Source: Sipunculus nudus
Taxonomy: Eukaryota; Annelida; Sipuncula; Golfingiida; Sipunculidae
Direction: 5' to 3'
Length of the DNA: 64,000 bases
Assembly: GCA_026874595.1 (NCBI GenBank)
Contig: CM049314.1
Coordinates: forward strand, 36,437,229-36,501,228
Position 1 is the stretch's first letter, and the number at the start of each line of letters is the position of its first letter. Positions 1 to 12,993 of this stretch are shown in pieces. The translations under genes were made by a program, and so were the position numbers. The notes beneath the pieces are model-generated. The model had not been told where the DNA came from. It did no database searches and worked only from the letters and a program-made list of their open reading frames with translations.

Positions 1-1110
1 GATTACAGACAGTAGCAGATAATTTGAGACCATAAAATATGTGCTACTTAACATATAGCATTCAAATGAATTATAAAACACTACCAGTCAGTAGAACTCA
101 GATGTAAAGGTCTCAACTCATAAGACCACAAGCAAATGACTTTTCTCTTACCTTAAACCATTGTCACAAAAAAGCTTGCAAACTGTTTAAGCAAGCATCT
201 GGAGCAGAACCATTTGTTTAATTCATTTCTTAAAGTGCAGTCTCTTAAGTACACATTTACTTATAAAAGTTTTTATGCAGATTGTCCATATATCTCTCAG
301 TCTGATCCAGGTAACACCTAAGCCCATGGGCTGTATATTGTTTCAAACCACCTGTTTCATGTCTTATTGTCTCAGCCAGGAGGATATGCAATCATTCCTG
401 TTCGTGTTTGTTCACAACCCTCGCAATCTTGAACAGAATCCCATGAAATTTAGGGGCACCTTGGAAATGAGCCAATGAAGATCCAGTTAGACTTTGGTGT
501 GGGTCTGGCTCATGTTCCGGATCCAGGAAGGCCTGCCAGGATTATTCAAATGTGCAGTTACATATGAATATGGACTGAATAAGTGAATGCAAACAATTGG
601 TAGGGAACATATTAAACAATGAACCTGGGAATAAGGGTCAATAATAAATTAAAACACAGGTTGCAAAGTACACCACATTAAGGACCGCCCACATCATTTC
701 AATCTACACCTCTGGAGCTCTGAGTAAGAGGGAGCAGGCTATTTCTATCGCTCCGTGTGATCTCAGCTACATCCTCTGAAGTGCTCTGATGGGGGGAATA
801 CACATTTCCGGTTCTACTCTCTACCGTAGTCTTAAACAAGTCCACCTATCCGTCTTCTATTGCTTTAATCCCCCCCAGCTGTAAGAAATCAATACACTTC
901 TAAAAAGGCTCCCAAGATGTTTCAGGGAAAAACATGGTCCTGTTTTCATCAATCACTTGCTCGTTGGTGTGATCAAACAGGCAGCAGCCCTGAGGTCATG
1001 ATCAAGGTATATTATATGTGCCACCATGCTTATATCCTTAAAATAATCTTGATGGTATCTACAGAGCACATTATGAGGCCATACACCTCAGTCACTCTTA
1101 ATTGATTCCT
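1..1110. other. Non-coding stretch with a dispersed repeat
   Basis: No convincing exon is visible. The part from about 360 to 660 (a 'CTCAGCCAGGAGGATATGCA'-like start, 'GGATCCAGGAAGG', then an 'ATATGAATATGG' tail) recurs in diverged form at about 17930-18170. A tail fragment recurs at 19100-19200. I read it as an unclassified dispersed repeat. The short open frames here carry no recognisable domain. By position this is probably deep TRIP12 intron or the region beyond it. Confidence 0.4.
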
Positions 1111-1133
1111 CCCCCCCCCCCCCCCCCCCCCCC
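1111..1133. repeat. Poly-C tract (23 bp)
   Basis: An uninterrupted run of 23 C. Similar C or G runs lie at 26708-26724, 27161-27178, 28055-28070, 50272-50285, 52477-52496 and 63544-63560. Several of these sit inside mobile elements. Run lengths may be affected by sequencing error. Confidence 0.9.
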
Positions 1134-1469
1134 GCTCACTGGGAAAGCCTTATAGGGGTTGATGAGTTTATTCTATATCCATATTAAGATAAACAAATTT
1201 TGTGGTTGAACCTACTCAGTTCAGAACAAAAATTAAAATTGATAGTCTGAAATTGAAAAATTCATGGCTTTTAACTTATTTCAACAGAAACAGGACCTTT
1301 TAAGTATTAAAATTTAAAGTTCACGACTTTTTAAAACTATACAAACCCTGTAAGACTTCCAACTTTCACCAGACAGTGGAAAAGGTCTGCTAGATATCAT
1401 ATACCGCATGAAGCAAGTAAATCCAAGGGTAAAAAGATGTTTTTGGCCAAGGTAATGGAGAATAGTAAC

Positions 1470-1993
1470 AAGCACCGCAAATGTGCATAATACGCCCGTC
1501 TTATGATCTCTGACCTCATTAGATATGTCTGAATTTTGCTGAGAATTAAACAGGTGAGAAATTTTATTGATTAATCTTTATACTGAGTTTCATGAAGATC
1601 CACAGGATTATATGGTTAAGTCATCAAGGTGCCTCCATAGTGCGGTGACCTCTGACCTCATTAAATATGCATGGATTTTGCTTGAAATCAAACTTAGCGA
1701 TATATTTCACTGATTAACATTTCTGTTGAGTTTGATCAAAATCCAGCATATTCTAAGTAAGTTATCGTGGTGACACCACAAAGTAGCCTAGTGACCTCTG
1801 CCCTTATTAAATATGTGCAAATTTTGCCCATAATCAAACTTGGGCAAGATAAAACTATTGGTAGTTATGGTGAGTTTTGTGAAAATCCATCAGAGCCCCG
1901 GTAAGTTATAATGGCGACACGAAAAGTTAACAGATGGATGTACGAACGGTCAGTATACCATAACACATCCTGTTGTAGAAGGGTGTATAAAAA
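1470..1993 (+). mobile_element. Family F HINE-like element, copy 1
   Basis: It starts with a small hairpin region (ACCGCAAATGTGC) followed by ATAATACGCCCGTC. Next come about three diverged units of roughly 150 bp, each with 'TGACCTCTGACCTCATTAAATATG' or a variant and 'GTGAAAATCCATCA'. It ends in 'AACAGATGG' and a weak 3' hairpin (ACATCCTGT...GGGTGTAT) followed by A-rich sequence. Copies 2 and 3 at 29801-30323 and 38611-39184 share the same order of parts. No protein is encoded. Boundaries are by comparison of the three copies. Confidence 0.6.
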
Positions 1994-2959
1994 CAAGTTG
2001 ACCACCACTGTTAAAACACTCCATGAAAGGTCACTGGTCTAGGTTTCCTGTCATACTATGATGTCCAGTATCGTGACTGGATATTAATGGCTGCTATAAA
2101 TAGTATCAGCCAAATGACAGCAGGCAGAGTGACAGAGGGAGATGGTACAGCTCTAAATCACTGTCCTCTCACGAGACAATCTCTGCTGCTTGAATCACTT
2201 TTGATTTGAGTACATCAAAGATATCTTAGTAGAGGCCTCATTCTGCCATCACAAGTCTGAAGTCTCACAGTTTAAGACCAGGCAGCACACAAAACAAGTA
2301 GCGTTTATAATCAGTGCAAGAATAAAAAGGAACCAAATGAAGGGTTTCTATTAATCTGTACATGAATCATCATTTTACAGCCACCAACCATAAAAATAAA
2401 ATGAGCTGGTCTTCATAACGTGAAAATAAATGGCCATTTAAAGCTTAATGTAACAAAACAGGGGCCTATGATGTAAGAAAATTTAAAGGAATTATTTTAG
2501 ATGCTATGTTTTATTTATTTTCCTTTAGTTAGGCAACAGACATGAGAAGGGCAATATCCCCATTTTAATTTTAAACTGATATAACATTATATTATGATAA
2601 TGAAATCTTATTGTGAATTAACATACCTTTAAATCAATTCACCTATTTTTACAGCAAGAACCTGTGTAGTTAAGTCTTTTGTCTAGATGGCTTTCAGCAA
2701 GAACTGTCAACTGAAAGAGGAACATGGTAATTCCATTAAACATATATCTGATCACGAATCGTTCTGGAGATTTAGTATTCTGGTAATCCTTGGAACAATC
2801 CATTTTACATGCTGACAATTTCTGATACAAAAGATGCTAGGTTAAGTCGCCTAGGGTGAGACTAAACTACTGTTAGATATAACAAGAAAGTACGGAGTTA
2901 TTTATGGTGTAAGCAAATGATTGTTACAACAAGCACCACTGTTTTATTAAGAAATAAAC

Positions 2960-3640
2960 TGGGTCAGGGATCTTTTTTCTTGCCACACAAATCTGATGTT
3001 GACACAATCTCACAATCTGTCTGCCGCACTGCTGACGTAAATTTAGACACAATATCAGCCTCAACAAAGTCAAAGAACCCCTGGAGTCTAAGCTCAAGAT
3101 TAAACATCATAATCATGAACCATCTCACACTGTTTTGTTTTCTTCAGATAATACAATAAGGGCCTTGGTACAGAGAGTTCCTTCCCGGATGAAGCCCTTT
3201 TCATGACAAGCCCAACCATCCCCATGAGCTAACGTCTCAGTGACATGGCTCCCTATGTTTATCAAAGAAGGCATCAATTCATCTCTGATCATCTCCATTT
3301 TTAAGCTGACAAAGACGTGCCAAATGACTTAGAATTTTTACTGAACTTTCCATGATGTAAGATGGTAAGCTAACAAATAATTTTTTTAACCTTTTATCCC
3401 CCCCAAAGGCCTCACTCCACATAACCTCCTGAGGCATACCTCACTCAGATGTCCACTGGTGCATTATCATTGCCACCATCTTGAATCCTTGCTGAATGCA
3501 GAAAAAAATTGTCTCTAAAGAGGGTTTCATGTCCCCAGTCCCCCAAGGACCCATGTGATGGTGTGTCTATGACATCAAGATGTTTTACACATCTGTTTTG
3601 TCTGATTCAGGAATTCATTCTAATTCTACCATTTTTGCTA
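2960..3640 (-). pseudogene. Possible decayed coding sequence, unidentified
   Basis: Base composition is richer than the flanks, and protein-like reading frames follow one another on the minus strand in different frames. About 3640-3490 reads ...DTPSHGSLGDWGHETLFRDN... before a stop. About 3340-3146 reads ...HGDGWACHEKGFIREGTLCT..., entered after a good acceptor (CTTTGTCAG). About 3090-2966 reads ...FFDFVEADIVSKFTSAVRQT... and ends in a stop. The second and third pieces could be joined only through an improbably short 41-bp intron, or they are separated by a frameshift. The plus strand is also open over part of this, so coding status is uncertain. I do not recognise the protein. A decayed transposon or pseudogene is more likely than a working gene. 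Confidence 0.25.
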
Positions 3641-3969
3641 TCTTCAAACTATAGATCAAAATATAAGCAATTAAGCATATGGATGTATAAAACATACTAA
3701 AGGTAACACAAGTTTATTTCTACATGTGTAAAGGAGTAAGCAAACTTTTTTCGACACAAAATATGGGCAGATACCATGATATTTTAAAGAGAAAACATTA
3801 TACTAAATGTTAATTTAATATACCTGGTATATGTATAGATGCATTTAAAAATTCTGATGGTCTCAAAACTAAAGTGGATTAGGTAAATTGTGGTAAACAA
3901 TACTGTCCAAGCTTCAAAATAAACAGCAAAATACTTAAAAATCATCATCATTAGTAAAACTGAAATAAA

Positions 3970-4132
3970 GCAATCAATAATCATATGGTTTACATTTATA
4001 GTTTTTATGCGATAAAACTCAAATAAAGCAGTCAATAATCATATGGTTAACATTTATAGTTTTTATGCCATAAAACTTAAGTCAATAATCATATGGTTAA
4101 CATTTATAGTTTTAATGCCATAGAACTCAAAG
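3970..4132. repeat. Short tandem repeat, about 55-60 bp unit, 3 copies
   Basis: Three consecutive copies of a unit beginning GTCAATAATCATATGG and ending ATGCCATAAAACT, with a few substitutions and one short indel. A decayed fourth copy may follow to about 4210. No gene content. Confidence 0.8.
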
Positions 4133-4291
4133 CATTCAAATTCATATAGTTAATATTATTAGTTCATATACTATTTAGTTTATTACTATTATTAGTTTTT
4201 ATGCCATAAATTCTTCCATACGATCATCCAATCTTACACCTGACAAAACTAGAAGCGATAAAAATCTGCCAGTGCTTGAACCTTTAGTGGT

Positions 4292-4771
4292 ATGTCTGCA
4301 GCTTCCAGTCAAAACAGGTGCATCTATCACTACACTCCCCGGACAATCACCTACGCCCTGGACCGTTTATGTCGTCCCTTTATACCTGTAGATGCCAGCA
4401 CATCCGGTGAACTCTCGAAAGAAGAAATTAACAAACGTAATAAAGATTTTATCACAGCTGGCATGGATTCTGAGCCTGCTGGTCCTGCCTTCAGTTGTAA
4501 TAGTCTCTGGCATTTCTAGGGTATCATGTTTTTACCAATCCCCTTTCATCCAGCATAAGCCTTGCCTTACTTTAAGCTATTTACCTTCTGGATTTATCTC
4601 ACTTTAACCTCATCTGCATGCATCAATGTATCCATGGAAACAGATATTCAAATATCACTTGAATCACTTTCTGATAAGGAAAATCAGATCAAGATAAGGC
4701 TAAAACATCTAGAAGAGCACAGTCCTTTTAAACTTTCTCCTTGTTTTTTATCTGCTCTGAAAATACATTAA
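4292..4771 (+). other. Candidate coding segments, unidentified
   Basis: Two plus-strand stretches look more protein-like than their surroundings. 4292-4516 encodes 75 residues starting MSAASSQNRC, containing DASTSGELSKEEINKRNKDF and ending at TAG. 4634-4771 includes a Lys/Glu-rich, possibly coiled-coil stretch (SDKENQIKIRLKHLEEHS). They are in different frames, and no clear donor/acceptor pair joins them. The start at 4292 follows a weak acceptor-like CCTTTAG. I do not recognise a family. They may be exons of a small gene or chance open frames. Confidence 0.2.
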
Positions 4772-5260
4772 AAGTCTGACAATGTATACTTTATCACGGA
4801 CCTATTACAAATAAAATTGATTGCATGGATTATTTAAAACAGAACTGACAGATCACTCTGAAAAAGACAAAGATTGCTAATTTTGTGTCAATTTTATATT
4901 TGGCTAAAACACAAGATATTCAATCAATCTGAAGTACCTGAAATAAATGACTCTGATTAAAGTACCCATGACACCACAAAAACAGGCCTTATTAGTGTCA
5001 AGATTAATCTGTAAACCAGCTATAGCGACCATTTTGTATTATAATCAATCTGTGATTGGTCTGAGACAAATGTTATATGCCAAAAAAAAGGTAACAGTCT
5101 GTGCTTTTGAATATTAACATATTACCTGTGTAAAATATTGCTCATAAATGTGATTTTAAACATAGAACCTTACAATGACAGTAAATCTCATGCATTTGAA
5201 CATTTCTGCTGACAGAACATTTTCTGTTAGTTAATCATAATACATTGGAGAGGTGTATGT

Positions 5261-5382
5261 TTCAGATATCTTTTGTCAACTTGCCCCAAGCTGTGCTGAC
5301 CCTGAGGCCTTAGCTAAACTAGAAGGACAAAACAAAGCCAAGCTGAGTGCTCTTGTCGGAGGGCCTGAGACCTGGCCCTAGA
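5261..5382 (+). other. Candidate terminal exon (plus strand), unidentified
   Basis: A reasonable acceptor (GTATGTTTCAG) precedes a GC-richer segment. In one frame it reads LAPSCADPEALAKLEGQNKA, then KLSALVGGPETWP and a TAG stop at 5380-5382. An ATTAAA lies about 50 bases downstream. The segment would be a short last exon if real. The minus strand has an alternative acceptor (TTTGTCCTTCTAG) in the same place, so orientation is not settled. No family recognised. Confidence 0.25.
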
Positions 5383-5514
5383 CCCTCCTTTGGCAGCCTG
5401 AAGGAAATAGTTATAATAGTTATGTGATATTGATTAAATGGTAATATTTTTAATGGGAAATTTGAAAGAGGTAGTTCAAGCAGGTTTAGTTTTGATAATG
5501 CAATTAATCAAATC

Positions 5515-5712
5515 TCAAGTTGTTTGGATACCAAGGAGACAGCCTGCATATTCCACAGCCTGACAAAAGAGCCAAGTGAAAAGTCCTGGAAGAGAGGAAG
5601 CACCAGCACCCACCAAAACTGACACAGCCAGAATACTGACAATAGCATGCAGTGTCGCTTGGTTTCTTCTTGTATTATTGTAGATGATACAATAATGAAT
5701 AAACTCATTCAT
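5515..5712 (-). other. Candidate membrane-type open frame, unidentified
   Basis: Minus-strand frame of 65 codons. Its second half is hydrophobic, with a Gly/Ala/Leu-rich stretch (ILAVSVLVGAGASSLPGLFT) resembling a membrane segment, ending in TGA at 5515. GC content is higher than the flanks. A second overlapping frame is also open, which weakens the case. It could be a terminal exon of a membrane protein or a chance frame. Confidence 0.2.
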
Positions 5713-8398
5713 TTAAACATGTGTGCATGCACAGTTCATCTTCTCAACTGGCACACCAAAAGTCAGCTCTGCAAACCAGAACCCTTAATATCACTGACAG
5801 ACTCTCATACTGAGCTGTGAGGAACAAATTTCATTATCTCACTACAGTAATAAGTAATTTAAACAAAAATACCACATTACCTTCAAACTTTAATGGATTG
5901 TTTCTTGAGTGATATCTTAACACTCTTCAGAATTTTATTAAATTCTGTCCATAGTATCTGTGTGAATAAAACTGTTGACATGTCAACTGACATTAAGTGA
6001 CAAAGTGATCAACCAAGAAAAAAGCATTATGGTTCTGGGTGGGGGTATAATGGGGTTTTTATTTGATAAAACTCAACAAATTCTGATATCTATCACACAA
6101 TGCACAGAATCAAAAACTCTGCTGTTTAGGGTTTGTGGGTGTCATATTGTGACACCCACAATGCACCAAGGCTGCTACATACACAGATGACAAATGGTAT
6201 AAATGAAGTGAAGAGAGTGATGTAGTCTGTTCAACTACAAGTATGTTGGAATAGAATAGTTTTATGGCAAACTACATATAATGGGGTGTTATAGTGGTAC
6301 AGACTTCACCAAACAAGTAACATTTTGAAAGCATACACATGTGAAATGTAAAAAGAAGGTCTTTCCTTGAAATGTAACAAATTTTAATTTTAAAATTTGA
6401 CAGTTGAAATAATTAGTCCTGACTGTCCCCAGTGCCTAACAGACTGAGATCTGTTTTTAGTAGAAACCTCTGGAGGAAGGGCGAATCTGACACTCACATA
6501 TACGACATTCTAATGATATAATTTTCAAGTTACCTAATTGTCATTATGGCAAGGTTACTTATTTCTTTGGTAAAAGCTATTCCTGTAGACATTGAAGAGG
6601 GAATGATTTAAAAGCATGACCTGATCCATTATAAAACATGGTGACATTCAGCTCAAAGTGAACTTAATACCTGTACACACAGAGACAGCCAAGTTTTTAT
6701 CTGCTACAGCCCATTCCTGGGAGAGCTAAAACAGTATGTTAAACCATCCTGGATCAATAGTTGTTAGCCAGGCTGTTATAAAATAATACCCACGAATATA
6801 GAATATAACGTGATTTCTTCCCTCACAACCCACTACTGATCAGTTTAATCAATACAGTCCACTATGACTCAAGGCCAGTCTCAAATCATTGCAACCAGCC
6901 TTATACTTGTCAGTCTGCTCATGAATGTTTTTAGCTCAAAAACATGTGAAATAAAATGCCACATTAAACCTGACGAGACATCTCTTAATTTTAACCTTGG
7001 GTTAGCAGCTCTGGGGAAGTTTCCGCTGACTGCAGAGTTTCCCTGACATTTGCAAACCAGCTTGTCAAGCATTTTTGTGAAAAGGGTAAACCCCTGTTAT
7101 TAACACTGCAAGAATTGAGGGTTATTGTTTTCACTCGACTGTTTGGGTGTGTGTGTCAGCAAGATGTGATGAAAGATATCATGGATGTTACTGAAATTTA
7201 AATTACAGGTTGGTTTTGTGAAAATGTCAAGGAAGTTCAATTTTGGTGTAAATCTGTGCATAAATAAACCCAAGAATATGTGTTTACAGGTTTTCATTGC
7301 ACATTTGTTCACACTGGGATATAGCATGTGAAAGTATGGCCATCTTTGGAGTGCGAGTTGTGACGTCACAGAGGAATATGGTAGCTATAAACAAGTGTAC
7401 CTGCCGTTTCCCTGAAAGGTGTCAGTAAATCAACGCACAGTGGCGGGGGCCATGGTTGTTGTTTTTTGTGTTTATAGTCAAGAGCAGCAATATCACAATG
7501 TCAAAATTATCAAATATTTAAATTAAAAAGTTCTCAGAATAACAAAGTATTCAAAACATTCCAGGGCACCAACTTTGAACACTATCTTCGGCCCAGGGTT
7601 TGCATTCCTATATCGGACGCTTTTTTTAATTTACATATTAGATGACTGACCTGTCCAATCAATGGGACATGTTTTAAGTATTGGCATTTGTATGTCATGT
7701 GCCTGTTCCAGGGCATAGGAATCCTGAATATATTTGCATATATGAACACAGCCATTTAGCTATTACACTGCGAATGCCATAATAGCTTAACATGTGGTGG
7801 ATCATTTTCATTTAGAAACAGCATTAGTACTCTTATTTCAGTTATAGGTGGAGCTAATTAAGGCACTTCTCTGGCTCACACCAGACTCAATTCTCAGAGC
7901 CTAAGATATTTTGCTGCCACCTTCAGGATATTTTAGAAACTAGCACATTAAGTGCAATACATGTTTAACAAACACAAAAACAATTGCTGGACCACAATTA
8001 ACCATATTCCAATATTACAGAGATTTTATGTGGCATTTTATACCACATATTTTAGAGGTAAAAACATTTTTGAACAGGCAGGCAAGTCTTAGGCTGGTTG
8101 CAATGATTGGATACTGGCCTCTTCTCATAGTGGACTATGCTAATCAGTAGCAGGTTGTCTTTTGATATTTCAAAAATCTGTTTTATAATTCATCCTAGTT
8201 CATCCTGATGAGGATTCTCATGATGTGGAATTTGACTGTTCACCAAGAATGTTCCTATTGTAAAGTGAACTACAAATGAATACTGACAGATTACAGAATG
8301 ACCTATCCGATCAAATTTTGACCATATCATGTAAAGATAATAATTTCCCCTGTCTGGACCTATCAGCAGTTTCCCATGTTATGGTTCTGACTTCATCA
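5713..8398. other. Non-coding stretch, no gene seen
   Basis: AT-rich sequence with no supported exon. Two details stand out: a perfect 10-bp inverted repeat (GTGGGTGTCA / TGACACCCAC) at 6135-6159, and a single perfect CRE octamer at 7361-7368. The short open frames around 6860-7370 overlap on both strands and show no domain. Confidence 0.5.
7361..7368. promoter_or_regulatory. CRE-like octamer TGACGTCA
   Basis: A perfect palindromic CREB/ATF consensus, flanked by GT...CA. It is a lone site with no adjacent promoter or exon that I can support, so function is doubtful. Confidence 0.25.
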
Positions 8399-8698
8399 GA
8401 GCTCGAAATTAATGGTTAACCACTTGCCCAGGGAAAGTGATAGTTCCAGAAAATAGAAGAAGGGCAACTAGAAGTATCCTCATACTTGGCAAGTGGGTCC
8501 AACATACACCTTTACGCATAGGCTTTACCCGAGTAAAGGCTTGAAAAAGTGTACTTGAATACAATCAATAATATTTTTAGGGCAAGTAAAAAATAATGAA
8601 GGGCAAGTCAAAGCTAGATGTTACTTGTGCCACTTCTTTCTGTTCATTTCTCTTTTCTTTTAAAGAGTAAAAGATCAACTTCTTATGATCGAGCCCTA
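8399..8698. mobile_element. MITE-like element with GGGCAAGT motifs, copy 1
   Basis: It begins GAGCTCGAAATTAA and ends GATCGAGCCCT, an imperfect terminal inverted repeat. Inside are repeated (A)CTTGCCC / GGGCAAGT words on both strands. A second copy with the same layout lies at 30843-31229. No coding capacity. Confidence 0.5.
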
Positions 8699-8699
8699 G

Positions 8700-11660
8700 A
8701 TATTTATCTGGTAACTATGACATTGTTGATACAGACTGCTAACCTAAACTCATACAATTTTGCTTGCATCAATAAGTAAGGCTGAGTTTAGAACATGACA
8801 TAGTTCTCACACGACACCAGTCAGTGTCAATATAAGAAGCTATTTTTAGGATATGACACTGTTCCCACAGTTAAAAGCTGCATGTCTGTATCTGAAGCTA
8901 TGTTTATAAAATGACATATATCCTTATTTAGAAATTGACATATTTCTGTGTTATAAGACAATGGTGACAGATGCTACGCTTAATAATTTCACAGATTACC
9001 CCCACACTGCTCACACCATATAAACCGCAGTTGTTGTATCTAGAAAATTACACAGTTTCTAAAGTTTAAGAAACCACTCAGACATAAATTTATGTACATT
9101 ATGCCAAATTCTTCATGAAACCACTGTGAAATTACCTGTATATAAAAATAAGATGTCACACTAAGTAAATAACAGCTCTGATTGAATAGGGTCATCTTGC
9201 ATGTTGATATATATATCATACAATGTTTTAGATAAAGACAGGGTACCTATATAATAGGCCTGAGAATAGTGATAGGCCTTCAAATCGATTCAATTAATTG
9301 ATTCTTAACCTTTGATTTGAATCTTGGTTCAATTAGTACTGGTAGATGATTTCAGACCTTTTAAATATAATCAAATATTTAACCACACTGGATGTTTGTT
9401 AATTTTAGCAAGTAAAGGAAAAATGTAGTTGCCTTCTGTTTACTGCTGCCATTTTTGTTTCTATGTCATTTGAGCATTTTCCAGAGAGTGTTGAAACTGC
9501 ATATTGAGCACATACACAGTCTCAACATCTCAGTGTGCTGTCAAAGTTGACGGCTTACTGAGGGTTTTGAGGTGGTGCATGCATAAAATAATAATAGTAT
9601 GCAAATTGATTCAGTGGTTATGAATCAATTAAAATTTAATTCAGGGGTAATTCAATGCACTTTTACACCCCCAACTATATAACATACTTTTTTATGCTTA
9701 CAGGTGGGCACTGCAGTGCTTTTTCTACTTCAGGTTTTATTTTACACAATGCAAAGAAGACATTTTTTTAAAATCATGTTTTAAAAGAAGTCTATCCAGA
9801 AAAGAAAACTGGAGGATGGCATTGAGATATATATTATAAATATATGAGAATAAAAATAAAATAATCTTTACATTTTAATATATATAATTATAAAACTTCT
9901 ATTTTAAGGTGTTCATGTAACTCAAGTGCTTTAAAATCAAGGTGACAACCATATTGAAAAGTCTGGTTCCTGTGAACAAACATGAAATGTAGCTTTGGTA
10001 TTCGAAGTTATCTTTAAGAATAGTTTAAATTAAAATGGCTAACAAAAATTAATATGAACACAAAGGTTTACTCTGCAAAACTTTAAGATACCCAGAAGTG
10101 AACCACATTATAACTTTGCTGAATTTGCTTGGAGAGTTATGGTTAATTATCTGGGTAGAGTGATAATAAGGCCATCAACAGTAAGAAACATGATGTACAC
10201 TGATCCTACCACAAGGCTGTAAAGGCTGGTGTGCCGTTTCATTGATCCTGATCCCTTTAATACAACAGGATCTAAACTCCATACTGCTTCAACGACAGTG
10301 TATAACACATGGCATGCCTCACAAAGCCATCAGCACAGGCCACAGAGAGCATATTGCACAACACAGGGGACCCTTAATAACTGTACACAATGCGTGTGTG
10401 TAACGTACACACAACACATTCATGTTTCTGTATCCACCTCACAACATGATCAGCTGTTGGTGCACGAGACCACAGAGACACATTGCTATGCTCTGCTATT
10501 CATCCCGCTGTCATGGCAATACCAGGGCCACAAATCAAAATACCAATTAGCAGTCAGCTGTTGTGCATGGCCCTCGTTAAACTTGACACACCTAACATGC
10601 AGATCCAGTAACAAACATATCAGTTCCCGATCCAGAATGTAGTATCCAAAATATAAGGCAGGGCACTGGACTATATCCAGTCAATGGCACACACGGTTAT
10701 TCAGGCATATTGTGCTCCATGTTTCTTTATCATGTGACTATCCCAACACCCTGCCACCGATCTTCTTCATTTGCATATGGCTCACATGTTAGGCTGGTGT
10801 ATTACCATGTCAAATCCTTTCTGATTGGTCCATCCAGCCAGGTGACCCTACTGTGACTTCTGATGTCATCTCATTTGCATATGTTGACAAATACAGACCC
10901 AGTCTGGGTCAACTGAGTGCAAGTATGTTTCAATCTTTGATTACTGAACGTGGAGCCTCATCCACACTGCAGTGTGCCCTCCCATAATAAACATTTAAAA
11001 CCAGTGACATCACAAGTACTTCAACTCTGCTAGCAGTCACAAAAACCAGTGGAGGCTCTTGGAGTACACAAAGGGAACAATGCCTGGGTTCTTATTCAAC
11101 ATATGGCACAACGGAGCATCATGAATGAGGACTGAAAGGGTACTTTCCCTGACTGACACATAAAGTACCTGGTATATGAAATACAGACAGTGATACTATA
11201 ATTAAAACCTACTACTGGCAAGGGTTTCAAAGACACTGCTCCCTAAAAGTCCTAACATCAATAAACCGTCAAAGACGCAGCCCTATCAATCTGAACGACG
11301 GCAATATGGCCTGTCACCTCTCACAAAGGCTCAGCCGGTGAAGGCCTTCAAGATCAATAAACCAGACTTCTTGCTTAACAATGAGTAACGCAACAATCAG
11401 ACGAAAAACAGGCTGCATTAATTCCCTATGCCTCATAATGGCAGGGTTATTTCAACACTAAAGGCTATTTCGGTGTCAATATTGCTTAAAGTACCACTAA
11501 ACTTTTTAATATGTAAACAGCTTGGATGTCATTGGCATAATATTATATTTATTCACATCACATATATTTTAGTTATAACACTTGAAATATTACAGAACTG
11601 TTTGTCAGATCATTTTATCAGTGTTCCTGTTAAAACAGTTAAATAAGTAAGTAATTCCAT
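8700..11660. other. Non-coding stretch, with a possible AATCGATT-type MITE
   Basis: No supported exon. About 9265-9660 has an inverted arrangement of GATTCAATTAATTGATTC-like and GAATCAATT words and may be a decayed MITE. A 137-codon open frame at 10229-10642 lacks any recognisable motif and starts in ordinary AT-rich sequence; I treat it as chance. Confidence 0.4.
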
Positions 11661-11819
11661 GTTATTTCCTTATGTCATAAATATTCATGATCATAATGAG
11701 CGTGAATACTGTAAACAAGCACCAATCATGAATATTCAATAGGATCCCTAAAACCTGCCACCCTGATTGGTCTACAGCATTTTTTTTAAATATATTTACA
11801 GAACTTGGGGCCAGTTCAC

Positions 11820-11910
11820 CTTCTTGTACTGGAGTGTCTGCAGTTTCAGCACAGTGTAAGAGTGCCCTGGCCTGGATAACTGCCAGCCTTTGTCTAAGAC
11901 TAGACAATGT
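11820..11910 (-). CDS. Candidate internal exon, unidentified gene
   Basis: A 91-bp minus-strand segment with an AG acceptor (TAATCCACAG) and a GT donor (CAAGAAG|GTGAAC). It encodes 30 codons of a well-formed amphipathic helix starting TLSSLRQRLAVIQARALLHC, followed by AETADTPVQE. GC content is clearly above the flanks. It lies in the span that should be TRIP12 intron. I cannot match it to the TRIP12 sequence, and its phase (entering at codon position 1) does not continue the last recognised TRIP12 exon. It may belong to a nested gene, a decayed duplicate or a chance frame. The plus strand also offers splice-like signals around the same segment. Confidence 0.3.
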
Positions 11911-12993
11911 CTGTGGATTACCATCAATTACAGGTACCATAATCACCAAAGAAATGCACACATCAGCATGTCCTGAATATAACTACACAGAAACTGTGTG
12001 TAGTTGTTCCTTTTAGTTTTAACACCCCCCCCCCCCCCACCCCAACCCATACAGCCATCCTCTAACACTCACAATCTTGACTTTTCAAATTCCAGTTAAA
12101 AATCCATTTCTGTAGTTTCATAAAAATCCACCTTTATAGTTTCAGGTCTTTTTGTGAGTATCGAGACTATATATAAGGACTGAGTTTTTTACCACTGGTA
12201 CTTTTGAAGACAGATATACATTCAATGAAAACATAAGTAAAATCTGCTCAGCTGCCAGAAGGTTGAATTCTGAATAAAAGTATTTGTGAAATAAATCATT
12301 TGATACAATATTCAATTTGTTATTCTGATTATTACGTAGAGGAAAGTATGTCAAGAAGAAACCCAAATACACAGTGAATGAGGGCCAGATTTTCCTGGGC
12401 AATGACATGCAAGCACCACATCTGATAAAACCAGATCAATTGGCACAGAAACTGGTGTACTTGGTAGAAGACCATACATGTACCATACTTGGGTCACCAC
12501 TCTGGTTTAAAACCCTTGACTTAACAGATTTCAAGACACAATTAAAGTCTTTGAATAATAGACTAATGTATTTCTATGGTTTATTCCTATAAGCACACCT
12601 GTGTTCAATTCAATCGCATTCATAGAGAACCAGACAAAAGGTTAAAGCACATCACTGATTAGCACACAAGGCTGGTCTTGTGAAGCACACAGCCAAGGTT
12701 TACCTGGCCACAACCCTGACACAGCACTGGCATTATGATTATTAACACAGTGTATCAAAATCAACCCGTGGTGTTCTGTGTCTCCAGTGAAAGCTATCAA
12801 TATTATGGACCTTTCTTGTTTTGAACCATTCACTGCCCACACTGACATTTAATACAAATATCAATACACTTCGACTTTAGCAGAGAAACCTGTAGGAAAA
12901 TTTGAAGAGGCAAATCCATCAGAGCTATGACCTTTAGTAGGATTTACGAGGTTCATGACCTTTTTAAAATCCTTGGAGGGTCAGGTCAGAAAA

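Noticed and set aside
10229-10642. 137-codon open frame
   Set aside because: It is one of the longest open frames in the window but has no domain, no repeat pattern, no splice context and no unusual composition. It is most likely chance.
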